Of a stretch of 10,080 nt of DNA, positions 1-4,782 are shown piece after piece. The stretch is taken from the NCBI GenBank assembly GCA_009703165.1, contig WLGP01000019.1, positions 1 through 10,080 of the forward strand, in the 5' to 3' direction. A program made the translations under genes and the position numbers. Below the pieces are notes generated by a model. That model saw nothing but the letters and a program-made list of their open reading frames with translations, was not told where the DNA came from and made no database searches. Source of the stretch: Actinomycetota bacterium. Lineage in GTDB: Bacteria > Actinomycetota > Actinomycetes > Nanopelagicales > Nanopelagicaceae. How positions within the stretch are numbered: the stretch's first letter is position 1; the number at the start of each line of letters is the position of its first letter.

Positions 1-866
1 CACTTTCTCGTCAGGTAGGCGGACGAGCTGCAGGGGGAGCAGGTATCGGTGGTCGCGGACCTGGTGAGACAAAGATTGAGACCGATCGCCGTCGCATCCG
101 CGACAAGATGGCTAAGTTACGTCGCGAAATTGCCGAGATGAAGGTATCTCGCGATACCAAACGGCAAGAACGTAGACGTCACAACATCCCATCTGTTGCT
201 ATCGCCGGGTATACCAATGCCGGTAAGTCTTCATTGCTCAATAAACTTACCGATGCTGGTGTTCTTGTGGAGAATGCTCTCTTTGCAACCCTTGATCCAA
301 CGGTGCGAAAGACGCAAACCTCAGAAGGTCGTATCTATACCTTGACCGATACAGTCGGATTTGTCCGCCACCTGCCTCATCAATTAGTTGATGCCTTTAA
401 ATCCACCTTGGAAGAAGTATCTGGCGCAGATCTGATCGTCCATGTGGTCGATGGTTCACATCCTGATCCATCAGAGCAGATTCGCGCTGTCAGACAGGTC
501 ATCGATGAAATTGGTGGCAAAGAGATCCCGGAAATTATCGCAATCAACAAAGTCGATATTGCAGATCCCGAAGTTGTGATGAATCTCTTGCGAACCGAGA
601 AGAATGCTTATGCATTCTCTGTCCGTACTGGTTTTGGAATTGAAGGGCTCTTGCATGCAATTGAGAAGTCACTTCCACACCCACAGATAGAGATCGATTG
701 CCTGATTCCATATGATCGTGGTGATCTGGTCAGTGCCATTCACGAGCACGGTGAGATCATCTCCGAGCAGTATGAAGAAGGTGGCACACATATCCATGCC
801 CGAGTTGATGCAGGGCTATCACAGGCCATTACTGCTGCGATCACCACCAAACAATCTGGGGAATAA
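1..866 (+). CDS. hflX: GTPase HflX, 3' part (5' end outside window)
   Basis: HflX is a ribosome-associated GTPase that splits stalled or heat-damaged 70S ribosomes in the cytosol. The first complete codon is at 3, and 287 residues are visible before the TAA at 864-866. The fragment opens inside the family's glycine-rich linker (GGRGPGETKIETDRRRIR), which joins the HflX N-terminal domain to the G domain. The G domain is complete: P-loop GYTNAGKS (visible residues 69-76), switch I threonine in FATLDPTV, G3 DTVGF (116-120), G4 NKVD (182-185, bases 546-557) and the G5-like SVRTG near 206. About 80 residues of C-terminal domain follow. An in-frame ATG at 108 is not the start, because conserved HflX sequence reads open upstream of it to the window edge. 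Only the true N-terminus is missing. The family assignment is secure. Confidence 0.97.
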   Translation, partial: LSRQVGGRAAGGAGIGGRGPGETKIETDRRRIRDKMAKLRREIAEMKVSRDTKRQERRRHNIPSVAIAGYTNAGKSSLLNKLTDAGVLVENALFATLDPTVRKTQTSEGRIYTLTDTVGFVRHLPHQLVDAFKSTLEEVSGADLIVHVVDGSHPDPSEQIRAVRQVIDEIGGKEIPEIIAINKVDIADPEVVMNLLRTEKNAYAFSVRTGFGIEGLLHAIEKSLPHPQIEIDCLIPYDRGDLVSAIHEHGEIISEQYEEGGTHIHARVDAGLSQAITAAITTKQSGE

Positions 867-974
867 ATCCGACACGCCCACGGTTACATTGTCTATTGAG
901 CCCCTTATGGGCCATGATGCGCCCGTGGCTAGATAAGCCAGATGTTTTACCAGTGGAGAGCGAGGTGACTGACT
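867..974. other. Intergenic gap between hflX and the DUF4193 gene, with weak inverted repeats
   Basis: This 108-bp stretch is the longest non-coding gap in the window. It holds a 6-bp inverted repeat, CCACGG (878-883) with CCGTGG (923-928). Inside it is a small hairpin, GCCC (900-903) with GGGC (909-912) around a 5-nt loop. No T-run follows, so a classical intrinsic terminator is not supported. A TACATT box at 885-890 could be a -10 element, but I see no matching -35. It could be a 5' leader of the DUF4193 mRNA or an hflX 3' UTR. No tRNA fold was found. Confidence 0.35.
962..968 (+). promoter_or_regulatory. Shine-Dalgarno sequence for the DUF4193 gene
   Basis: GAGGTGA lies 6 nt before the GTG at 975 and complements the 16S rRNA 3' end. 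It supports the GTG as start codon. It stands out because this is the only uncoupled start in the window with a well-placed Shine-Dalgarno and no TANNNT box 6-7 nt upstream. Confidence 0.7.
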
Positions 975-1271
975 GTGGCAACAGATTACGACACACCCAG
1001 AAAAACCGATGAAGAGCTCCACGAAGAGTCGCTAGAAGAGCTCAAAGCCCAGCGCGTTGATGCACAATCTGGTCAGATCGATGTCGATGAGGCAGAGGCT
1101 GCAGAGAATCTTGAACTTCCAGGAGCAGATCTCTCAGGTGAAGAGCTCTCAGTGCGCGTTGTTCCTAAGCAAGAAGATGAGTTCACATGCTCTCGTTGCT
1201 TCCTTATTCATCACATCACTCAACTTTCAAAGGGTGAAGGCGCTAAAGCAATCTGTAAGGAATGCGCTTAA
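975..1271 (+). CDS. DUF4193 family protein with C-terminal zinc-ribbon-like cysteines
   Basis: This 98-residue protein belongs to the actinobacterial DUF4193 family, whose function is unknown. The start MATDYDTPRK, the acidic segment EELHEESLEELKAQR, the ELPGADLSGEELSVRVVPKQ block and the cysteine-bearing end are all family hallmarks. Two CxxC pairs, C72/C75 and C94/C97, probably bind one zinc ion as a small ribbon, much as in RbpA- or DksA-like transcription accessory proteins; that comparison is inference. The first 60 residues are strongly acidic and probably poorly ordered. The start is GTG, supported by GAGGTGA 6 nt upstream. The gene is convergent with the DUF3093 gene and their stop codons overlap. 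The same convergent pair exists in M. tuberculosis (Rv2698/Rv2699c, from memory), so the arrangement is ancient in the phylum. Confidence 0.93.
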   Translation: MATDYDTPRKTDEELHEESLEELKAQRVDAQSGQIDVDEAEAAENLELPGADLSGEELSVRVVPKQEDEFTCSRCFLIHHITQLSKGEGAKAICKECA

Positions 1272-1300
1272 CTTTCTCGCAGCGCTTGCGCTAACTTCTC
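1263..1300. repeat. Imperfect direct repeat across the convergent stop codons
   Basis: TGCGCTTAACTTTCTC (1263-1278) recurs as TGCGCTAACTTCTC (1287-1300), differing by two single-base deletions. The repeat period is 24 nt. It lies over the DUF4193 stop and the last codons of DUF3093. A short perfect inverted repeat, AGCGC-TT-GCGCT (1281-1292), sits between and across the copies. It could be a small tandem duplication that has since drifted, or chance. Confidence 0.4.
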
Positions 1301-1717
1301 ACCGCGCTTTGATGTCACCAACCAGTACGGCGTACTATCACGCTGGTCGTTTATCTCCACTTTGACTCCATGAGCTGTCCAAAAGCGAATCGCGAGATAC
1401 GCAGCCGGATCGGCATCTCTTGTACGCAGTAGCGACATCTGCGCAGGTGTAAGAACAGTGATCTCTCCGCAATATTTCTTCTCAATAGATGCCTTACCCA
1501 CTCTCAGGTGGCTCTCATCAACTTCGATGTGCAGGCTTGCGGTGAAGTAGATTGCAATCACACCGATAGTCAGAACCGCCATGACGATGGCAGCGATCAA
1601 GGTTGTCATCGCCGCCCAGATTGCAATACCGATCGAGAAGGCCATGAAGTAGATAAAGGCCATCAGCCAGAGCGGAGGACGGACTACTTCACGAAATTTG
1701 ATCGATCTCTCACTCAT
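1268..1717 (-). CDS. DUF3093 family membrane protein
   Basis: This 149-residue integral membrane protein of unknown function belongs to the actinobacterial DUF3093 family. Two hydrophobic segments (about residues 16-35 and 39-60) anchor an otherwise cytoplasmic or membrane-apposed domain. The family signature is in the C-terminal half: RDADPAAYLAIRFW (100-113), then GVKVEINDQRDSTPYWLVTSKR (117-138), giving a small beta-rich domain. The frame stays open upstream to 1912, but the start at 1717 fits family length. It is also the only choice that leaves the divergent thioesterase gene intact, and a TANNNT box lies 6 nt upstream. The TAA stop shares the TTAA at 1268-1271 with the DUF4193 stop. Conserved neighbourhood with dut is known, but no mechanism follows from it. 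Confidence 0.92.
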   Translation of the reverse strand: MSERSIKFREVVRPPLWLMAFIYFMAFSIGIAIWAAMTTLIAAIVMAVLTIGVIAIYFTASLHIEVDESHLRVGKASIEKKYCGEITVLTPAQMSLLRTRDADPAAYLAIRFWTAHGVKVEINDQRDSTPYWLVTSKRGEKLAQALRES

Positions 1718-1723
1718 AGCGTT

Positions 1724-1729
1724 ACCGTA
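1724..1729 (-). promoter_or_regulatory. Putative leaderless -10 box of the DUF3093 gene
   Basis: On the minus strand TACGGT lies exactly 6 nt before the ATG at 1717, the TANNNT-N6-start pattern of actinobacterial leaderless mRNAs. No purine-rich Shine-Dalgarno is visible in the spacer AACGCT. The -35 region with a 17-nt spacer falls exactly on the -10 box of the divergent thioesterase gene. No good -35 consensus is seen. Confidence 0.5.
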
Positions 1730-1746
1730 TCGGAACTTTGAGAGAG

Positions 1747-1752
1747 TAAAGT
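1747..1752 (+). promoter_or_regulatory. Putative leaderless -10 box of the thioesterase-dut operon
   Basis: TAAAGT is followed by 6 nt (GGAGCC) and the ATG at 1759. A GGAG lies only 2 nt before the ATG, too close for an ordinary Shine-Dalgarno, so leaderless initiation is the better reading. With a 17-nt spacer its -35 position coincides with the minus-strand -10 at 1724-1729. If right, this promoter drives the thioesterase, dut and DUF3159 genes together. Confidence 0.5.
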
Positions 1753-1758
1753 GGAGCC

Positions 1759-2343
1759 ATGACAAGAGTGGCAAGCACAACTCCACCAGAAGGTGCCAGC
1801 CTTCCAGAGCGTCATCCGAAGGCGCCAGCAATCGGATCGCAGATTCCCTCACACTTTGGACATTGTTTTGGTTGTGGCCAACTCCATCCGACAGGCCTTC
1901 ATCTTGTTGCACATGCAGGTAGTGGCCTCGATCTGACTGCCCAATTTACGGTAACGGAAAATCATCAAGGCGCACCAGGCCTTGCACACGGTGGTCTGCT
2001 CTCACTAGCTTTTGATGAAGCGCTCGGAAAATTGATGTGGCTGATTCGCTCACCGGCTGTCACTGGACGTCTCGAGACTGACTTTGTAAAACCTGTACCT
2101 ATTGGAACAACGCTCTATATCACCGCAGAAATCACCGGTCAGGAAAATCGCAAGGTCTACACCGAGGCTGTGGGTCGACTCAACGGCCCTGATGGAGAGA
2201 TTGCAGTGCGCGCCGCCGCCCTCTTCATCATCGTACCCATGAGCCACTTCATGTCTAATGCACCTGCCGAGTATTTAGAACAGATCAAGAAGATTCCTGA
2301 GCTCTTTGCTTTTGTTGATCCAGAGTTTGAGATTAATCCATGA
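1759..2343 (+). CDS. PaaI-type hotdog-fold acyl-CoA thioesterase
   Basis: This 194-residue protein has the hotdog fold of the PaaI/4HBT superfamily, which hydrolyses acyl- or aryl-CoA thioesters in the cytosol. The N-terminal 30 residues look disordered (Pro/Ser/Thr-rich). Then comes HCFGCGQLHPTGL (35-47), a CxxC-bearing signature of one PaaI subfamily. The hotdog helix starts with GAPGLAHGGLLSLAFDEALG (71-90), holding the HGG oxyanion segment and a likely catalytic D86 or E87. The strand segment TGRLETDFVKPVPIGTTL (102-119) is typical of the fold. The substrate is not deducible. It opens an operon: its TGA overlaps the ATG of dut (ATGA at 2340-2343). An in-frame GTG at 1768 is an alternative start, but the ATG fits the leaderless promoter. 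Its place between DUF3093 and dut suggests co-regulation rather than a shared pathway. Confidence 0.88.
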   Translation: MTRVASTTPPEGASLPERHPKAPAIGSQIPSHFGHCFGCGQLHPTGLHLVAHAGSGLDLTAQFTVTENHQGAPGLAHGGLLSLAFDEALGKLMWLIRSPAVTGRLETDFVKPVPIGTTLYITAEITGQENRKVYTEAVGRLNGPDGEIAVRAAALFIIVPMSHFMSNAPAEYLEQIKKIPELFAFVDPEFEINP

Positions 2344-2783
2344 GCTCAGTGCAGGTTCTCATTACACGTTTAGATCCTGAAGTACCTCTGCCGCGCTATG
2401 CCAAGGGAGGCGATGCAGGAGCAGATATCGTCTCGCGCATCGACATTTCCTTGGCACCAGGGGAGAGAGCGCTAGTTCCAACGGGTATCGCAATCGCTCT
2501 ACCTGATGGATATGTCGCACTTGTCCATCCACGTTCAGGTTTGGCAATCAAGCATGGAGTCACCATGGTCAACTCTCCAGGCACAGTTGATGCCGGTTAT
2601 CGCGGAGAGTTACAGATCATCCTTATCAATCACGATAAATCTGAATCAGTATCTTTCAAGCGCGGTGACAGAATCGCACAATTAGTTATTCAAAAGGTAG
2701 AGCGCGCAGAATTTGTCGAAGTAGAAGATCTTCCAGGTTCTGGTCGCGGCAGTGGTGGCTTCGGATCGACAGGTCGCGCATGA
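2340..2783 (+). CDS. dut: Deoxyuridine 5'-triphosphate nucleotidohydrolase (dUTPase)
   Basis: Dut hydrolyses dUTP to dUMP and pyrophosphate, keeping uracil out of DNA and supplying dUMP for thymidylate synthesis. At 147 residues it is a normal homotrimeric dUTPase with all five motifs: I, GDAGADI (24-30); II, HPRSGLA (63-69); III, NSPGTVDAGYRGE (78-90) with the catalytic D84 and uracil-stacking Y87; IV, KRGDRIAQLVI (107-117); V, the flexible Gly/Ser arm GSGRGSGGFGSTG (133-145) that closes over the triphosphate of a neighbouring subunit. No key residue is missing. The start ATG overlaps the thioesterase stop, and its own stop overlaps the DUF3159 start, so all three genes should be translationally coupled. 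No independent promoter is evident. Confidence 0.97.
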   Translation: MSSVQVLITRLDPEVPLPRYAKGGDAGADIVSRIDISLAPGERALVPTGIAIALPDGYVALVHPRSGLAIKHGVTMVNSPGTVDAGYRGELQIILINHDKSESVSFKRGDRIAQLVIQKVERAEFVEVEDLPGSGRGSGGFGSTGRA

Positions 2784-3409
2784 GTTCACAACACGAGGAT
2801 AAAGAGAAGATCGTCTCTGCCTTTGGCGGCAAGAAGGGTCTGATCGATGCAGGATTTCCTGCTCTTGTCTTTCTCATCTCATTTAACATCACAAAAGATC
2901 TCTGGAACTCACTCATTGCATCAATCATCATCTCTGCAATTCTGACAATTATTCGCCTGATCATGAAAGATACGATCCAGCACGCTCTCTCTGGCTTTAT
3001 CGGAACACTGATATCTGCGTGGTTTGCAAATAAAACTGGAAATCCCAGCGATGTCTTTGTTCCAAAGTTGCTCACCAACTTGGCCTATGGCAGCGTCTAT
3101 CTGATTGCAAATCTTCTCCGCTGGCCAATTCTCGGTCTCATGCTTGGGCCAATTCTTGGTGAGAATTTAGCGTGGCGAAATGACCCTGCGCGAAAGGCTG
3201 CCTACATCAGAGCGAGTTGGATCTGGGTCGGACTCTTCTTTGGTCGCCTCATCGTTCAATTTCCGATCTATCTTTCAGATAACGTCAACCTCTTAGGCGC
3301 TGTTAACTTAGCGATGGGCTACCCGCTCTTCTTTGCAACAGTCTATGGATCGTGGCTGGTGCTTAAGGGAGTTCCAACAACAGTGCCGCCGGCTCAAAAA
3401 GAAGAGTAA
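2780..3409 (+). CDS. DUF3159 family multi-pass membrane protein
   Basis: This 209-residue integral membrane protein of unknown function matches the actinobacterial DUF3159 family. It has a short polar N-terminus with FGGKKGLIDAGFPALVF (15-31). About five to six hydrophobic segments follow (roughly 25-37, 43-62, 66-82, 98-125, 145-163 and 172-196), then a polar tail ending PPAQKEE. Family hallmarks are FANKTGNPSDVFVPKLLTN (82-100) between membrane segments, the WRNDPARKAAYIRASW loop (132-147) and the RLIVQFPIYL segment (156-165). It may be a small transporter-like protein, but the sequence does not show a substrate. Its ATG overlaps the dut stop (ATGA at 2780-2783), making it the last gene of the three-gene operon. 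Only 19 bp separate it from the convergent RCK gene. In M. tuberculosis the homologue (Rv2693c, from memory) is also between dut and the TrkA pair. Confidence 0.9.
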   Translation: MSSQHEDKEKIVSAFGGKKGLIDAGFPALVFLISFNITKDLWNSLIASIIISAILTIIRLIMKDTIQHALSGFIGTLISAWFANKTGNPSDVFVPKLLTNLAYGSVYLIANLLRWPILGLMLGPILGENLAWRNDPARKAAYIRASWIWVGLFFGRLIVQFPIYLSDNVNLLGAVNLAMGYPLFFATVYGSWLVLKGVPTTVPPAQKEE

Positions 3410-3428
3410 AGAAGAAGCCAGGTAAGAG

Positions 3429-4088
3429 TTAAGGCTTAATAAAGCAATCTTTAATGAGCGCTTCAGCTGCAGCCGATGCCACAAAGAGAAGTTCATCTCC
3501 TGCGCTAAAGACATCACTAGCAGTTGGAGCGATAACGCTGCCATCACGAACGATTGCAGCCAGAGATGCATCCTGTGGAAGCTCAATCTCTCCGACCGTC
3601 TTGCCAATACAGCTAGATGAATCAGGAAGGGTAAGTTCTACAAGATTTGCCTGACCTCTTCTAAAGCTAAAGAGTCGCACAACATCACCAACGCTTACAG
3701 CCTCTTCAACTAGGGCCGAGATAATGCGAGGAGTCGATACGGCAACATCAACACCCCAAGAAGAGTCGAACATCCACTCATTCTTTGGGTGGTTGATACG
3801 AGCAACAACGCGAGGGACTCCATACTCAGTCTTTGCCAGAAGTGATGCAACGAGATTGACCTTGTCATCTCCTGTTGCTGCAACCATGACCTGTGCGCTG
3901 CTCAAGGCCGCCTTATCAAGAGAGGTGATTTCGCAGGCATCTGCCATCAACCACTCTGCATCTGGGACAGAATCTAATTTGAGCGCCTTAGGGTCGCGGT
4001 CGATAAGGAGAACTTGATGTCCATTATCGAGAAGTTCTCGCGCGATCGCGCGTCCAACATTTCCAGCCCCTGCAATAGCAATTCTCAT
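3429..4088 (-). CDS. trkA: RCK/TrkA-family K+ uptake regulatory protein (second of pair, CeoC-like)
   Basis: This cytosolic regulatory subunit of a Trk/Ktr-type potassium uptake system has 219 residues, the size of a single RCK unit. The N-terminal Rossmann domain (about 1-120) starts MRIAIAGAGNVG with the dinucleotide-binding GxGxxG at 7-12 and the ribose-contacting D30 at the end of beta-2 (VLLID). A C-terminal RCK_C domain (about 135-215) contains GKTVGEIELPQDASLAAIVRDG and a typical GDELLFVA strand. NAD(H) or ATP/ADP binding gates the partner channel in known family members. The ATG at 4088 overlaps the stop of the upstream RCK gene (ATGA on the minus strand), so the two are coupled and probably form a hetero-oligomeric ring. 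No TrkH/KtrB channel gene is in the window. It corresponds to ceoC (Rv2692) of M. tuberculosis. Confidence 0.94.
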   Translation of the reverse strand: MRIAIAGAGNVGRAIARELLDNGHQVLLIDRDPKALKLDSVPDAEWLMADACEITSLDKAALSSAQVMVAATGDDKVNLVASLLAKTEYGVPRVVARINHPKNEWMFDSSWGVDVAVSTPRIISALVEEAVSVGDVVRLFSFRRGQANLVELTLPDSSSCIGKTVGEIELPQDASLAAIVRDGSVIAPTASDVFSAGDELLFVASAAAEALIKDCFIKP

Positions 4089-4750
4089 GGATGCTCCAAT
4101 GGCTCTGCCGCCAAAATTGCTTCAACTTCTGCAACTCGCGCCGTCTCGATAATCATATGAAGCAGGTCGCCTTCTTGTAGGACTGTATGTTCATTTGGAA
4201 CAAGACCTTCGGCAAGACGGGTAATAAATGCCACGCGAGCTTGAGTGGATGATTCGATATGAGTAATGGGAAGCCCAAACCACTCAAGGTGAGGATGGAC
4301 TTCAGCCAATTCGATAGAACCTGTTGCATCGCGCCATTCACTACGTGAACCTTCAGGAACAAGGCGGCGCATAATCTGATCGGTTGCCCAGATAACAGTG
4401 GCAACTGTTGGAATTCCAAGGCGCTGGTAAATCTCGGCGCGACCTGGATCATAGATTCGCGCAACTACATTTCCTACGCCATAGGTTTCACGGGCCACGC
4501 GCGCTGCCAAAATATTTGAGTTATCGCCATTACTTACAGCGGCAAATGCATCGGCAGTTTCAATTCCTGCTTCAAGGAGAGTATCTCGATCAAAACCAAT
4601 TCCACTAATGGTGCGACCCTTGAAATCTGGACCTAATCTGCGGAAGGCTTCACGTGATTGGTCGATGATGGAGACGGTATGGCCAAGGGCTTCAAGTTCG
4701 GTCGCCAAAGAAGAACCGACTCGACCGCAACCCATGATCACTACGTGCAC
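4085..4750 (-). CDS. trkA: RCK/TrkA-family K+ uptake regulatory protein (first of pair, CeoB-like)
   Basis: This 221-residue single-unit RCK protein pairs with the gene downstream. It starts MHVVIMGCGRVGSSLA, with the GxGxxG nucleotide-binding loop at 7-12 and acidic D30 (VSIID). The Rossmann part runs to about residue 125, with the NVVARIYDPGRAEIYQRLGI block (94-113) typical of TrkA. An RCK_C domain follows (about 145-215; VLQEGDLLHMII). The start is GTG at 4750, chosen because MHVVIMGCGRVG is the conserved family start and a TANNNT box lies 7 nt upstream. An upstream ATG at 4757 is out of frame. The two paralogues are related but diverged, matching ceoB/ceoC (Rv2691/Rv2692) of M. tuberculosis, where a second half-unit replaces the fused TrkA of E. 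coli. Confidence 0.94.
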   Translation of the reverse strand: MHVVIMGCGRVGSSLATELEALGHTVSIIDQSREAFRRLGPDFKGRTISGIGFDRDTLLEAGIETADAFAAVSNGDNSNILAARVARETYGVGNVVARIYDPGRAEIYQRLGIPTVATVIWATDQIMRRLVPEGSRSEWRDATGSIELAEVHPHLEWFGLPITHIESSTQARVAFITRLAEGLVPNEHTVLQEGDLLHMIIETARVAEVEAILAAEPLEHP

Positions 4751-4757
4751 GGAACAT

Positions 4758-4763
4758 AACTTA
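4758..4763 (-). promoter_or_regulatory. Putative leaderless -10 box of the trkA pair
   Basis: On the minus strand TAAGTT is followed by 7 nt (ATGTTCC) and the GTG at 4750. A run AAGGGGG lies just upstream of the box, 13 nt from the GTG, which is too far for a normal Shine-Dalgarno. No -35 consensus is clear; its position would fall inside the first codons of the divergent methyltransferase gene. Confidence 0.5.
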
Positions 4764-4769
4764 CCCCCT

Positions 4770-4775
4770 TAGGCT
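4770..4775 (+). promoter_or_regulatory. Putative leaderless -10 box of the RNA methyltransferase gene
   Basis: TAGGCT, a good actinobacterial TANNNT hexamer, is followed by 7 nt (TAGCTTT) and the ATG at 4783. No Shine-Dalgarno is present. The box lies 6 bp from the oppositely oriented box at 4758-4763, so the two promoters share the same stretch of DNA. Confidence 0.55.
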
Positions 4776-4782
4776 TAGCTTT

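Noticed and set aside
867..974. Possible tRNA in the hflX-DUF4193 gap
   Set aside because: A GCCCGTGGCTAGATAAGC stretch is faintly reminiscent of a tRNA 5' end, but there is no T-loop GTTCRA sequence, no acceptor partner and no anticodon arm.
1718..1912. Upstream extension of the DUF3093 reading frame to a 214-residue protein
   Set aside because: The extra 65 residues overlap the start of the divergent thioesterase gene, lack family similarity and bypass the well-placed leaderless ATG at 1717.
2686..3078. 130-residue minus-strand open frame across dut and DUF3159
   Set aside because: It lies fully antisense to two strongly supported coupled genes and shows no recognisable domain; it is a mirror of their codon pattern.
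3410..3428. Intrinsic terminator between DUF3159 and the convergent RCK gene
   Set aside because: Only a short TTAAG-G-CTTAA symmetry (3429-3439) is present, with no GC-rich stem or T-run.
3308..3607. 99-residue minus-strand open frame over the DUF3159/RCK junction
   Set aside because: It overlaps the conserved ends of both real genes in another frame, and its composition is not protein-like.
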